A stretch of 64,000 nucleotides of DNA from SIG565 sp045656145. GTDB lineage: Bacteria; Bacillota; Clostridia; Oscillospirales; Acutalibacteraceae. Position 1 is the stretch's first letter, and each line of letters starts with the position of its first letter. Under the pieces are notes generated by a model. It had not been told where the DNA came from, did not search any database, and saw only the letters and a program-made list of their open reading frames with translations. Below are positions 1 through 13,200 of this stretch, one piece after another. The position numbers and the translations under genes are program-made. The stretch spans positions 23,826 to 87,825 of the forward strand of contig JAZOQP010000037.1 of the NCBI GenBank assembly GCA_045656145.1, given 5' to 3'.

Positions 1-809
1 GCATTCGTTGCCGCGGCGGAAGAATAGCGAAGGGTAAGATTTATTGGCCTCTCCCTTGATATATTTGAAATGAAATAACCAACAAAGGCCTCGGCGCAAA
101 TCCTTGGAGCATTTTGAGAAAAGGTAAAAGATGGTTGAAAAATTGTTTCATTCTTTGCAATATACAAATACCCGCTGCTATCAAAATTAATCACAACGCG
201 CAGATTAGGATATTTAGATTTAAAAAATTTAACTATATCATCCTTTTCGCTCAGGTCATACATCGCCTTTACCTGCTGCCTGCTTAGGAAAAGATAATCG
301 GCCTTTTCAAAATATTGCGGATTTTTTCCTAGCGCAAAATAAAACACCTTAACGCCCTTTAGTTTTGCGCGATCGATTAAATATTTGAAATTGCTGAGCG
401 AATTATCAACAATTATGTAATCGGCTTGAGAAAGGCGAGCTAAAACTGTATCTATAAATTCCTTGCTGATTTCACTTGCCACACCCGAAGAAAAAAACCT
501 TTTAATATTGCCTAAATTATCCTTAAAGTTCATGTGATAAGCAGTGCTTCCCTCAACCATTCTTATATAGGTTGTGTCGACGCCTATGGAAGAAAGCTTT
601 TGAGATAAAATTTGCCCATCATTTCCAATATAACCCGCATGATAAATATGAGAAGCTCCCGAGCGCGCAAGCGCCAAGGAAATGCCATAGCCTCTTCCGC
701 CGGGAGTTACATTTGAAGAAGAAATGGGTATGTTATTTTCAGAGAAATTTAAACTATTAACCGAAAAAATGCGCTCAATAAAAAGCGGTGCGAAATTAAT
801 AATTTTCAT
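1..809 (-). CDS. PfkB/ribokinase-like sugar kinase homologue, truncated by the window edge
   Basis: The reading frame opens at ATG 807-809 and runs off the left edge with no stop, giving 269 visible residues. The order of elements is that of PfkB-family sugar kinases: a Gly-rich segment near residue 40 (TPGGRGYGISLALARSG), matching the N-terminal ribokinase signature, a Rossmann-like core with VDNS and FLSRQQ segments, and a C-terminal helix start AEAFVGYF near residue 238. The odd point is that the usual GAGD anion-hole and catalytic-base motif before that helix reads ICAE, so the catalytic Asp is replaced by Glu and the glycines are lost. It may be a degenerate or repurposed kinase (binding or regulatory). 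The substrate cannot be read from the sequence. Family assignment is fairly sure; activity is doubtful. Confidence 0.75.
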   Translation of the reverse strand, partial: MKIINFAPLFIERIFSVNSLNFSENNIPISSSNVTPGGRGYGISLALARSGASHIYHAGYIGNDGQILSQKLSSIGVDTTYIRMVEGSTAYHMNFKDNLGNIKRFFSSGVASEISKEFIDTVLARLSQADYIIVDNSLSNFKYLIDRAKLKGVKVFYFALGKNPQYFEKADYLFLSRQQVKAMYDLSEKDDIVKFFKSKYPNLRVVINFDSSGYLYIAKNETIFQPSFTFSQNAPRICAEAFVGYFISNISRERPINLTLRYSSAAATN

Positions 810-950
810 AGATTTATCCCTTTTTCAAGATTTATTACTTTTTAAATTGTAAGGGATAAAAAATGGTTTGTCAATAGAAAACCTTAAAATAGAGTGTAAA
901 AACACAACGAAAAACAATATTGCCTTATTAAATAAAATAAATGGCCGATA

Positions 951-1233
951 TTATGATGAGGTGCCGTAACGAAGTTTGGTTTTGGAACTAAAAAATTCTC
1001 CACATCTTGCCGAAAAGCCTTGAAATACGCTAGTATTCCTGCATTTTTCGTCTTCGATATAAAGAATTTTTTTAAAAGTTACAAAACTGCAACGCACTTT
1101 AAAATGAAAATTTAGGATGGAAGTCACGACAAAAACGCGCAGTAATGCTAACGCATACTGCGCGTTTTCAACAAAGAATGCCGCCTAAATTTCGCATTTT
1201 AAAGCAATGCTTCGTTATGACTCCTCATCATAA
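951..1233. repeat. Nested palindromic intergenic element (MITE- or REP-like)
   Basis: This 283-bp piece occupies most of the 487-bp gap between the kinase and the giant exoprotein and has no convincing ORF. Three nested inverted repeats are visible. Outer arms 951-974 and 1210-1233 match at 21 of 24 positions. Inner arms 1094-1116 and 1184-1204 share CCTAAATTT and CATTTTAAAG. A perfect 13-bp stem pairs 1132-1144 (AAAACGCGCAGTA) with 1156-1168 around an 11-nt loop. A further small palindrome lies near 1027-1041. Such structure fits a non-autonomous mobile or repetitive extragenic element. That is inference, since no second copy is present in this window and no target-site duplication was verified. 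Confidence 0.6.
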
Positions 1234-1260
1234 CACAGACTCTTAAAATTTTCAAACAAA

Positions 1261-1290
1261 AAAAGACTTGGGTTGCCCCAAGTCTTTTTT
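1261..1290 (-). terminator. Rho-independent terminator of the giant exoprotein gene
   Basis: A 12-bp perfect stem (1261-1272 with 1277-1288) with a 4-nt loop and an A/T-rich flank giving a U-tract on the minus strand lies 7 bp past the stop codon of the 4267-residue gene. Confidence 0.85.
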
Positions 1291-1296
1291 AGTTAA

Positions 1297-4200
1297 TTAT
1301 TTTGCGATTAAGATACCGCCAATTGCGATTTCGCCACCGCTTACAACTTCAACCTTAACTGTATGAGTACCATTCTTAAGGTTTTCAACGAGCGGTAATT
1401 CGCGACAGTCGCCACCCTTGAAGGTCTTTTCAACAGTTTCTTTGCCATCGATTGTGGCCTTGAAGGTAACTGTGCCGGGCGCATTCTCAAGGTTAGATAA
1501 GAATAAGCCTAAGGAGTTACCGGTGAAGGTGTAGGTAAATGAGCTGCCAGCAGAGCCGAAGAATTCTTCTTCAACGAATGTAGTGAAGGTGTTGTCCCTT
1601 ACTTCGAAGCCATTTACGTTAGCAATTCTATCAACTGTTACGATTTCGGTAAGAGTTGCCTGATTGCTTACGAGGTCGGTTGTGGGAACTTCATGCTTAA
1701 CTAAACCTGCAGGAGCCTCAGCTGTGAGGAGAACATCAAGAGATTGAGCAACCTCAATAGCATAAATCTCATATGCATCAGCATTCGGATGAACGATATC
1801 CTCTGAATAATCGCTCCACTGCTTGCCTGTTTCAGCCATATCCTTAGCTAGAGCAGCACCTACATCGATAGTAGGAATGCCATAGTGCTCAGCAACAGCC
1901 TTGTGAGCAGCCTTGTTATCCCAATCAGCGCCACCAATATGGCCTTCATCAGTGATGAATACTATCACGATATCCATATAAGGATTAACTTCGCGAAGTT
2001 TCTTAATGATACCTTCCATATAGAGAGCAGACTGAGTTTTGCTTAGACCTGCATAAACATCATTGATAGAGAACTCAACGAATACAAGGTCTAAATCGTT
2101 CTTAAGGAGCTGTTCGTTCATTCTGAAGAAGCCCCATGAAGAACCCGTGCCGCCCCAAGCAGCGTTGGTTTCGGTGATAAGAGAACCTGTAGCTGCAGCC
2201 TTTTCGGTAAGGTATGCAGTTGTGAGAGCTCTCCAAGATTGTGTAGATGCATCATCGGCACCTGTACCTGCGGTTACGGAACCGCCTAGGTAACCAACAT
2301 TGATATTTTCGCCATTCTTGAGCTTATAGTTTGTATTGGCAAGATTATCAATTTCCTCTACACCGCCCCAGGTGCTGAGTGTACGCGCTGAAGCGTACAC
2401 AGAGCCTGCGGTTGCTTTTGTTACAAGTGAACCTGTCTTATCGAAGAGTTTTATGAACTGCTTGCCTTCGTAAGACTTGTTGTTTACAGTAAACTTCTCG
2501 TTGTTAGCTACAACATAGATGTTGTTTCTGAACTCAGGCTCGCCGCCCTCGTTAGAAGCAGATACACCGAGTGCAGAGTTTACAGCGCTATCGAAAATGT
2601 TATTTTCAATTACGAATGTGCTATCGCCGTTTTCATCAAGAATGGTGTGGTTACCATAGGTGTTGCCGCCCTTGATGTGAGATGCAACGCCCTTATCAGG
2701 ACGATATGCAAGACCCCACATTTCGTTATCGGCTGTACCACCTGCTCTTCTACAGATGTTATCTGAGAAGCTGATGTTCTGCATCTTAGCATAATCATAA
2801 GTTTCGATAGTTGCGCTATCCTCCATGTCAACGCTCATAAAGTACTCGAAGTTATAAACGTTATCGGTAAGGAGGTTGTTGCTAATATTGATATCCTTAT
2901 AAAGGATGTAATCGGTAGTGATATCTTCATAACCACCGTTATTGCGACGAACATTGAACTGGAATGTTACAGCAGCATCGTATACCTGATAGATATAGCA
3001 GTTTTCAACTACCATATTTTCACAACCGCCCCAGATTTCGATACCGTTACCAAGACGAGTGTATGAACCGTGTGCGGAGCTGTTATATACACCTTCATCG
3101 CCCTGACGAGCGCCGCCGATCCAACCGATTTCAAGACCGTCAGCCTTGAAGTTCTGGTGTCCTGTGAAAGGATTGGTTGTGTTAGAAGCATCGACATGAG
3201 CTTCTGATACGGAAATACCGAAGTTACCATATCTAATTTCAAGGTTCTGGAATGAGATGTTGCTCATAGAGTCATCGCAATCGAATGAGTTGCCTGTGTT
3301 GGGCTGTGCATAAAGCACTGCGCCGGAATTCTGAATTTCAACATGAGCGAAATCAGTTAAGTTCTTGCCCTCAGGTAAGAGAACATAAACCATTTTGTTA
3401 TTGTAATCGAAGAAGAAGTCGTAAGCCTCAACCATATCGTCGAGTGAAGCATCATAACGATAGTTTTCTTCTGCCTTGAACCACTTCTTATCAGCAGCGA
3501 TTACATTCTGCTCAGCCTCATCTTCTACGAAGAAGATGGAACCGAAGTCTAACTTAGTAGCGCCCCAAAGTTCGCTATTTGTAAGGTTGATGCTCCAGAG
3601 TTCAGTTCCTTCAGGAGCTGTGAACTTATCTAAGCGGAGACCTGCCTGCTTAGTATCGTTAGCATCAATCTGGAAGTAATCAATCTTCTGAGCACTAATT
3701 CTTGAATCGGTAAGAGCATCCCAAGAACCGTAAACCTTCGGCTTAGCGCCTGTGCCGTAAGCACCGATTGAAATGTCTTTACCCATCAATACGCTCTCAC
3801 GGAAGGTGTCGCCACGCTTAAGAAGAATTGCAACAGTCTTGCTCGGGTTGTTATCCTTATAGGTCTTAGCCTTGCTCATAGCGTAATTTAAGGTCTTATA
3901 AGGACTAGACTTAGTACCTGCATAGTATGAGTCAGCACCGCTGTTTGATACATAGTAAACCTTATTGGCAGTAAGTGTATCAGGATTGTTCTTAATCTTC
4001 TCATACATCTCAGCCTCAGCTAAATCGATAGCCTGAGTATCGTTAGAAGGCTTGAAGGTGTTTGCATTTGAAGTGTTATAAACAATTGTACCGTCCTTAG
4101 TTTCAAATACGGTAGTTGCGGTGAAGAATTCATTGCCCCATGTAGCCCAATCGAAGTTGGTTACATTAACTGTAATGAAGTACTTAGAGATATCGGCGAA

Positions 4201-7200
4201 TGAGGTTGGGTCGTAAACAACTGTGCCCTGTTCACCGGTAATCTTCTTGTAAACTGTATCGGTTGTAAAGCCTGCAACCTTGCCATCGCTTCTTTCAAGT
4301 GTGAAGCCTACGCGGTTGTACTTAGTTGTATCAACGGTAGATACAAGGCGGAGGTCGAAGGAGTTATCCTTACGCTGCTTTCCATTTACAACTCTTTCAA
4401 ATGTATCAGCCGGGTCAGTAATCTGCCACTTAACTGAGAATACTTCATTTGAAACGAACTTAGCATAAGCCTTGCCCGATTTAACAGAAGGATCAAGAGT
4501 TTCGGTGCAGTTAGCATCGGTGTACCAACCTGCGAATACCTTGCCATAAGGTGCATCCGGTGCGGTGTAGGGTTCGCCACGATACTTAGAAATATCTTCG
4601 AATTCCTGAACCTTAACGCTGTTGTTATCGGCCTTGAACTGATCATAGTAAGCAAGTTCTGCATCGGTAAATGTAATCTGAACTTCAACGAAATCGTAAG
4701 AAATCATTGCAAGTGCGCCACCACCGAAGCCGATTGTACCGCCTTCAGAAATTAACGAATCATCTACTCTGTTAATATCATAAGCTACATCCTTAGAAGC
4801 GCCGTCTGCAGTAGAGATATTAGCGCCGGAAGGTGAATGAGTGATGGTTATTGCATCAGAGTAATCAGCCTTAGAAGCATAGGTAATAGAACCGTTTTCA
4901 GCACCCGATACAGTATAGGTTGCATACCAACCCTGGAACTGTGTGGGAGCGAAGTTCTCGCCTGCAGGAGTTGTGATGTTACGTATCTCGCGGATATATC
5001 CGTTAGAGTTATTGTTCTTGTTAACACGTACCCATGTTGCAGGTGCACCGGAGTTACCAACACGAACCATCTGGTTAAAGTTGTTACCAATGGTGCCATC
5101 TTCATTAATCTTTAATCTTGTGTAGTTGTAATAGAAGTTAGCATTGTTGGCCTGCGGGATTAGGTAGGTATTTAAGGTGATATCCGAGAACTTGGATAAC
5201 TTAATACCTGAAGCAGAATCAGGTCTTACATACATTGCCCAACCTGTGCTGTTACCATTAGTAGCGGTCATACCACGCATAACGTAACCATCAGCAGAAA
5301 TAGACTTGTTGAAACCAAGCTTAATTTCGCTATCGGCATAGCCTGAAGATAACGACTTACCATACCATTCACTAGCATCGGTAAATACATAGTTGCCATC
5401 AGCTGCAATCTCAAGGTCGTTGAGAGAGAACTTATGATAGTAAATAGTGTATTCGCCCTTAGAATCGGCAATAGTAATGTAAATGTTTACGCTGTTACCG
5501 AGGGAATCGGTAGCGGTTAAGGTTGCATAACCTGAAGAGTAAGCAATAACTGCTCTATCAACAGTATCAAGAACAACATAAGCGTTTTCATCAGATAATG
5601 ACCAAGTAGCAGTTGCGCCATCGATTAACACGCCGTTATCAGCGGTTAATGTAAGGAGCTTAAGGTCAAGAGTCTGACCAACATTCATCGGGATAGCAGG
5701 TTTAGTGCTATCGATGATGTTAACCTTTACAGAATTATTCTTAATGTTCTGCTTTAAGGTTTCATCAATAGTGATGATTGCCTTGAAGTTAGAAACGTTG
5801 ATATTTCTTGCATCAGAATCAGTATAGAAACCTGCTGTACCGCCCTTCTGAAGAGCCTTAGGAATCGGATAGCCTGAAAGATCTTTATAAGATGTGCGAA
5901 CATCGGTTGGGTCAGCATGGCTTACTGTCTTAAAGCTAACAGCTGCGTTTGCACCATTAACTGTTGTGCGATAGGTGTATGTCTGACCTTCATTGTTAAT
6001 GATGAAATCATTACCATTCTGGTCTTTAAGCATAATGTGTCTATCGCTATCCTGACGAACACCTGAATAGAAGAGTCTCATCCAGGAAGCATTGTTCGGA
6101 GCAGCACTATTTGATGCATACGGGAATACACCGAAGAATAGACCTGAATCGGTTGAATCGTAAGCATCATTATCGCCGAGGTCAACTCTTAAGATTGAAC
6201 CAAAGAGTCTTCCAACAACACCGTTTACAACGCCTGTAAATTCGGTTGTAATATCGGCAAATCTTGAAATCATCTTGCCTGAAGCAGAGTCTTCTCTTAG
6301 ATAGAATGCAGCAGCAGATGCAGCATTACCATAAATACCATGTGCATTAATTGTGAGGGAACTTGAGAAGGTTGTTGCCCATTCGCTTTCCTCAGTGAAT
6401 GCGCCGCCTGATAAATCAAGGCCTGAGAAGGTATGGTCATAGATTACATATTCGCCGTTTTCATCAGCTGTTACAAGATAATAATCAGCTGAAAGATCAC
6501 CATTAGAAACAGTAAGTGTTGCAACACCTTCGCCAAGCATTGTAACGGTCTTAGTAACGTTATCAACAGAAGCGAGAGAGTTGTTAACCGAGAAGGTTAA
6601 ATCGCTGCCCTTGCCTAAGATACCATTTTCGTTAAGCTCGAAATAGATATTTGTAAGGTCAAGCTTGTAGTTAACCTCCATAGGCATTGCGGGAGCTGAA
6701 TACTTCATTGTGTATACGCCCTGAAGCTTAGTTGAGTTCTTCTCAACAAGAGCCTTCTGAGCCTCGGTAGGAGTAATGTAAGCGCGGATAGCTCTTACAC
6801 CACCACGGCACTGGTTATCAATGTGGAAACCAATTGTACCGGCATCGGTTTCGGTGAGAGCTGCATTTTGCGCATCGGTAAGAGTGAATACTGCAGTGTT
6901 GAGTTCACCTGCAGGTTCTTTACCCTGAAGTGTAGCAGTAACGGTGTTACCGATTACAGAAAGGGTTTGTGTGCTAACTGCTGGTTTGTTGTTATTATTA
7001 CTTGGATTATAGAACTTAAAGTTCTGCGGAACAGTAGGAACTGTCATACCATCATCAGGTCTTACATACTCTAAGTTTTTAGTAGAAATATCAAGGGTAA
7101 AAGCAGTGTTATCGCCGCCACCCTGGATTCTCCAGAGAGAAGCTACACGGTTTACAGGAATAGTTCTAATCTCCTCATAAGCGCCGGTATCATAGTCGTA

Positions 7201-10200
7201 ATTATAACCATATTTACCAGACCAAGGAGTATCGTAACCATCGTACTGCCATTCATTATCGCCATACCAATCAAATATTTCTGGATCTCCATTGGATTCG
7301 AATGCAAGCTCGCCATCGCCATCTAAATCCATATAATCAATAGGATTAATCTGTAAACGAGCAATAGGACCAACAGAGCCACGGCCTGATGAACCATAAG
7401 TAGTAGTTGATACAGCATCAGCCTCAACGATAATATCACGGAAGGAGGTTACCAACTTACCGCTTTCGCTATTAGGATCGAGGAAGATAGTACCTGCACC
7501 CCAGTCGCCAAGCCAGAAGCCTTCTGCATTAGCTAAATCTTCAGTATACATGGCAACTATAGCTTTGTGGGATTCACTCCAACGAACGTTACTGTAAGAA
7601 GGACGAGATTCATCATAAACAGCATCGGACATCCATTCACTATCCTTAGTGAAGAAGTATTCGCCGTAGCCGTTATACTCAAAGTCTTCAGATGAGAATT
7701 CTTTGTTGTAAATCTCAATCTTAGTATCTTTTTCTAATGCATAAACATAGAAGGTTGCGGTGTAATCGCCTGCAGTAGCAGTGATCGGATATAAATAGTC
7801 AGCTGTGAAGAGAGTGATGGTCTTATCGTTATCACTAACAACAACGCCACCCTTTTCGCCTTCATAAGACCAAGTGATGTTCTTACCCTGAACAGCCTTG
7901 CCACCATCGAACTCGAAATAGAGCTCTTTGAGGTTAAGCACGGTGTTAACGCTCATCGGTAAAGCAGGATTGTTTGCAGGGATAACGCTGATATTTTCAG
8001 CAGTTGCCTTTAATTTAGCGAATAAATCGGTATCGATATCAATTGTTACCTTGAAGTACTTAATATAAGCACGACCGATATTGTAAGAATACCAACCAAC
8101 TGTACCTGCACCGGTTACAGCGCGAGCAGCAGCTACCTTAGAAGGATCAGAAGTGGTATCTTCGCTTAACTGGTAAACCTTGGTGTAATTTGCATCATCT
8201 CTATTCTTCTGCCAAACAGTTAAGTCATTGCCCTTGAAGGTCATCTTAGTGTTAACAGAGAATGTGCTCGGATTGTAACCAAAGCTTGAAGCACCGGCAT
8301 AAGCATTGCCGCCGGAATAAATTATGGATGAATTTGAGCTTGAGTAGAATAAGCCTTGAATACCTAAATAGGTATCGTTCTTATTGCTTAGAACACTACC
8401 CTTAACATTATATCTACCATAAATGTTGTAGTAAGTATCGTATCTGTCGCCCCATGAAAGCTGCAAGCTTGTTGCCTGAGTTTCAATGGTGTAATCAGCG
8501 AAGTTTGATACTAGCTTGCCATAAGCAGAATCGGGGTTAAGTAATGCATAAGTATTGGTGTTGCCTGCAGAAAGGGAGATACCCTTCGAAGAATCATATG
8601 CAATTGAAGCATTACCTGATTCATTATATGCAATCCATGTGTCATTCTCACCGAAGTAGGTGGGAGTACCGGCCGCAATACCACTCTTTGTATCGGAAGA
8701 TGAGAAGATATAGTTCATAAGAACATGCTGATTATTTTCATCAGGTGTAATTACATATAATGTCTTCTCTTCGCCGCCGAATGAAGCGGTGATATCATAT
8801 CTGCCTGCGGCAAATAATGTAATAGTATCGGTATCGTTATCAACTACAACTGAGTTATTGTTAGATGACCACTCAATAGAAGCACCTGAGAATACCTTGC
8901 CTGAATTGAATTCAAAGAAGATATCAGAAACGCTAATCTTGGTTCCTGCTTCCATCGGGATAACAGGGTTGCCAGACTTAACAATTGTTAAATCAGAATT
9001 GATTTCGGGCTTCGAGAAGGTAGCAATTTCTTCATCAGTAAACTGAATTGTTACCTTAATATCTTTGAATACTAAACGAGTGTTATAGTCAGAAAGAGAG
9101 AGAGTACCAGCCTTGGTATCGCCAATCTTAGAAACCTGAGTATCATTTAATGTGATAGGAGCCTTAGCGCCATTCTTATAGATTTCAATGTTATCGCCAA
9201 TAAGGCTTACTCTATAAGAATAGAATGTGTTTACAGCTGTATTCTTAGTGTCGTAGGTATAGAGGTTTTCAGTGCCTGAAACATTAAGTCTTGCCCAGTC
9301 AACACTCTGGCCACCCATACCGTTAAATCCACCACCTGCATAGGTAGTAGCACCGGTAAGAGTTTCATTGTTTTCCCAGTTCATACGACCTACAAGTGAG
9401 AAGTCGTAAGATTTATCAGCAGCACCGAAGCTTGTTGAGAAAGCAATGTTAGCATCGATAATAACATCACGGAAAGATGATACTAATTTACCTGCATCAC
9501 TAGAGGGCTTTAATACATAGCCGCAATAGAGGGCACCACCTGTTTGAACACCGCCGATAGAGTTCCAAGCTAAGTCGCCGGCACCGGAAACAAGTGTCCA
9601 ATCACTATCAGCTACAAAGTTCTTAGTTGAAGTATCAACATCAGCCTCGGAGAAAGCGTGATAGTAGATTTCTCTTTGGTTATTAGAATCGGGTTCTAAA
9701 ACATAGAATATCTTTTCTTCGCCATTAAATTCAGCGGTTACGGTGTAGATATCGCTGCCTAGAAGAGCAATAGCCTTATCAGCATCGGCTACCATTACAC
9801 CGCCTGTTGTGTCTGTAGTAGACCAGGTAATGTTCTTACCAAGAGCTACAGCGCCTGAATCGAAAGCAAAGAAGATATCAGAAACGTTAACCTTTTTACC
9901 AATAGTCATCGGAATAGCGGGCTTGGAAGCCGGAACGATAACTAGATCGGTTGTGATTGCGGGGTTAGAGAATTTAGCAATTTCTTCTTCTGTAAAGGAA
10001 ATGCTTACCTTAATATACTGCATGTAAGCACGACCGATATTGTAAGAATACCAACCAACTGTACCTGCACCGGTTACGCCGCGAGCAGCTGCTAACTTGG
10101 AAGCATCAGACTTGGTGTCTTCATTCATTTCATATACCTTTGTATATTCAGAAGCACCCTTATTCTTCTGCCATGCAGTTAAATTGCTGCCCTCAACCTT

Positions 10201-13200
10201 AACCTTGGTATCAATAGCGTTGATAGCAGGATCATATCCAAATCCTGAGCCTGCAGATAGTTTGCCGTTATTGCTATACTCAGCATAACCATAAGCAGTG
10301 GAGCAGAAGCAGCCTGCGAAACCTAAATAGGTATCATTAGCGGTGTTAATCTTCTCTCCTGCCATGTTATATCTGAGATAGTAAGTAAAGGTAGAATCTG
10401 AACGCTCATTCCAGTTAGGAGTCCAGTTAGAAGCGGAAGATTCAATTGTATAATCAGCAAAGCTTGATACTAGCTGACCATACGGAGATTCGGGGTTTAA
10501 TAATGCATAAGAGTTAGTGTTTGCTGCAGAAAGGGATAAGCCCTTAGAAGCATCGAATGCGAATGAAGAAGCACTTGCAGAATAAGCTATCCATGTGTCG
10601 TCCTTACCAAAATAGGTAGGTGTGTCAGCAGGAATGCCTGTTAGAACATCATCTGCTGAGAAGGTATAGTTCATAAGAACATACTCATTGCTGCTATCGG
10701 GTTCTAATACATAGAATGTAGCTACATCATCGCCTAAAGTCGCGGTTAAAGGAAGAATGCTATTTGAAAGTAAAGCAATGGTCTTTTCGGTATCTTCAAC
10801 GATAAGACCGCCTGTTTCATCGGTTGTAGACCAAGTAATATTCTTACCAAGAGCTACCTTGCCTGAGGGGAACTGGAAGTAAATATCAGAGATATTAATC
10901 TTCTTACCAACAGTCATAGGAATAGCGGGTTTAGTGTTAGATACAACGAAGAGTTCGCTTGAAGCATCCTTAATAGCTTTAACAAGGTCTTCAGCAAATG
11001 CGATAGAAACCTTAGCATAGCCTAAAGGAGCGCGGTAGTTTTGACCTGAGAAAATACCAATTGTACCGCCCTTAGTATTGTTAAGAGCTTCCTGCTGGTC
11101 AGCAGTTAAATCCTGAGTTGTTTCAACAAAGCCTGCGCCTGTGTTGATGAAGGTTCTCATCGAGTTACCGATTAATTCAACCTTAACGGTTGAGAAAGCC
11201 TTCTGAGGAATGGTTAAGCCGAGGTCGGTAGAAGGACCGCCTACACCGTTTACCGAGTAAGAAATGTCGGTGTACTGGTTATACTGGTTAGAGCCTTCAT
11301 TATTGGTTCTTGTGTAAGTAACTATTACATAAGACTCTCTGCCATCGGCAACGGTGTTATTAACAAAGTTTACTCTTGCAAGAGGACCTGCTATTTCGTT
11401 ACCGCTCCAGTTAAAGTTACTGGGAAGAGCATAGTTTACTTCAACGATTACGTTGCTAAACTGTGATACTAATTTACCACTTTCAGAATCGGGTCTTAAA
11501 TAGAAGTAATCGGAAATGTTACCATAGTTACCAATACCTGTTACACCATTATAAGATGTGCCGAGAGCGGATGCATCGGTATGGGTCCATTCGCTTTCTT
11601 CGGTGAACTGACCATCAACAAGGTCATTTTCAGAGAAGGTGTGGCTATAGATAACCTTTGTGTTATCGGCATCGGGCTCTAGAACATAGAAGTCCTTCTT
11701 CTCGCCCTTATATTCAGCTGTAATGGTGTAGATGCCTGAAGCTGTTAATAAAACAGTTGTGCCCTCCACTGCAACTGCGCCGGAAGTATCAGCTGTTGAC
11801 CAAGTAATATCCTTACCTGAAGCCACAAGGCCTGAATCAAAACCGAAGTAGATGTTTGATAAATCAGCCGTGGTCTTAGCAGCCATAGGAATAGCAGGGC
11901 TATCGGCTGAAACTAAAACTATATCAGAAATGAGGTGATCATAAGCTGAAAGTTCATCAGCTGTGAACACTAATGTTACCTTAATATCTTTAAATACAAG
12001 ACGGGTGTTATAGTCGGAAAGTGAAATGGTACCGGTCTTGGTATCGCCTATCTTAGCCAACTGGTCATCACTTAAGGTGATGGGAGCTTCAACGCCATTC
12101 TTAGCAATCTTAATATCGTTGCCAATAAGGCTTACTCTGTAGCTATAGAAGGTATTGGTTGTTGTGTTCTTAGTATCATAAGTATAGAGGTTTTCAGTGC
12201 CTGAAACATTAAGTCTTGCCCAGTCAACAGTTTGACCGCCCGCACCGTTGAAGCCACCGCCTGCATAGGTGCTACCGTTAACACGACCAACGAGTGAGAA
12301 GTCAAAGGTCTTATCAGCTGCACCGAAGTTAGTTGAGAAGGCAATGTTTGCATCAATAATAACATCGCGGAAGGATGATACTAATTTACCAGCTTCGCTT
12401 TCGGGCTTTAATTGATAGCCGCAGTATAAAGCATTACCTGTCTGAACACCGCCGATAGAGTTCCAAGCTAAATTGCCTGCACCGCTAGTAAGTGTCCAAG
12501 CGCTATCGGCAACGAAATCGCCTGTAGCTGTATCAACTTCTGACTCAGAGAATGCATGATAGTAAAGTTCTTTTGTTCCATCAGAATTGGGTTCAATAAT
12601 ATAAATTGTCTTAGGAGCATCAGCCTTTGCATAAGCTGCGGTAATTTTATAGATACCGGGGGCGAACATTGTAACAGTTTTTGCTGTGTTATCAACTGCA
12701 ACGCCTGTTTCCTCAGTAGACCAGGTGATGTCTGCACCGCGAGCTACTGCTCCGTTATCAAATTCAAAATAGATAGAGGATAAGTCAAGTTTCTTACCTG
12801 CTGTTAGAGGAATAGCAGGCTTGGAGGCTTCAACTATTAAAAGGTCGGATAAATATGCATCCATTACAGCGGCCTCTGCAGTAAGGTCGATAGTAACGGT
12901 AATAGATTTATTGTATTGACGAGACTGCTCGGCATTATCAATAGCAATAGTACCCTTAAGGTTAGCAATATCTTCGCCTTCACGAGCAACGCCATCATAA
13001 AGAACGGTGTATTCGCTCTGAGTTGCTAGCTTGATAGCATAAGTAATATTGTTACCATTAAAGGTTACTCTTACATTATTATCGGCTGTTGCGGTAGCAA
13101 AGGTCTTATCAGAAATCACTGTTCCCTCTCCGCCTGATACAACTGTAGAAAATGAAGTATAAGTAAAGTTGTTACCACCGGGGAGCTGAACACCTGCAAA

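Noticed and set aside
572..760. 62-codon plus-strand frame in the kinase gene
   Set aside because: It is antisense to a well-supported kinase frame and has no recognisable product.
2063..13000. Numerous 60-100 codon frames inside the giant gene on both strands
   Set aside because: They overlap a continuous 4267-codon frame with signal peptide and domain logic; no independent ribosome site or conserved protein features.
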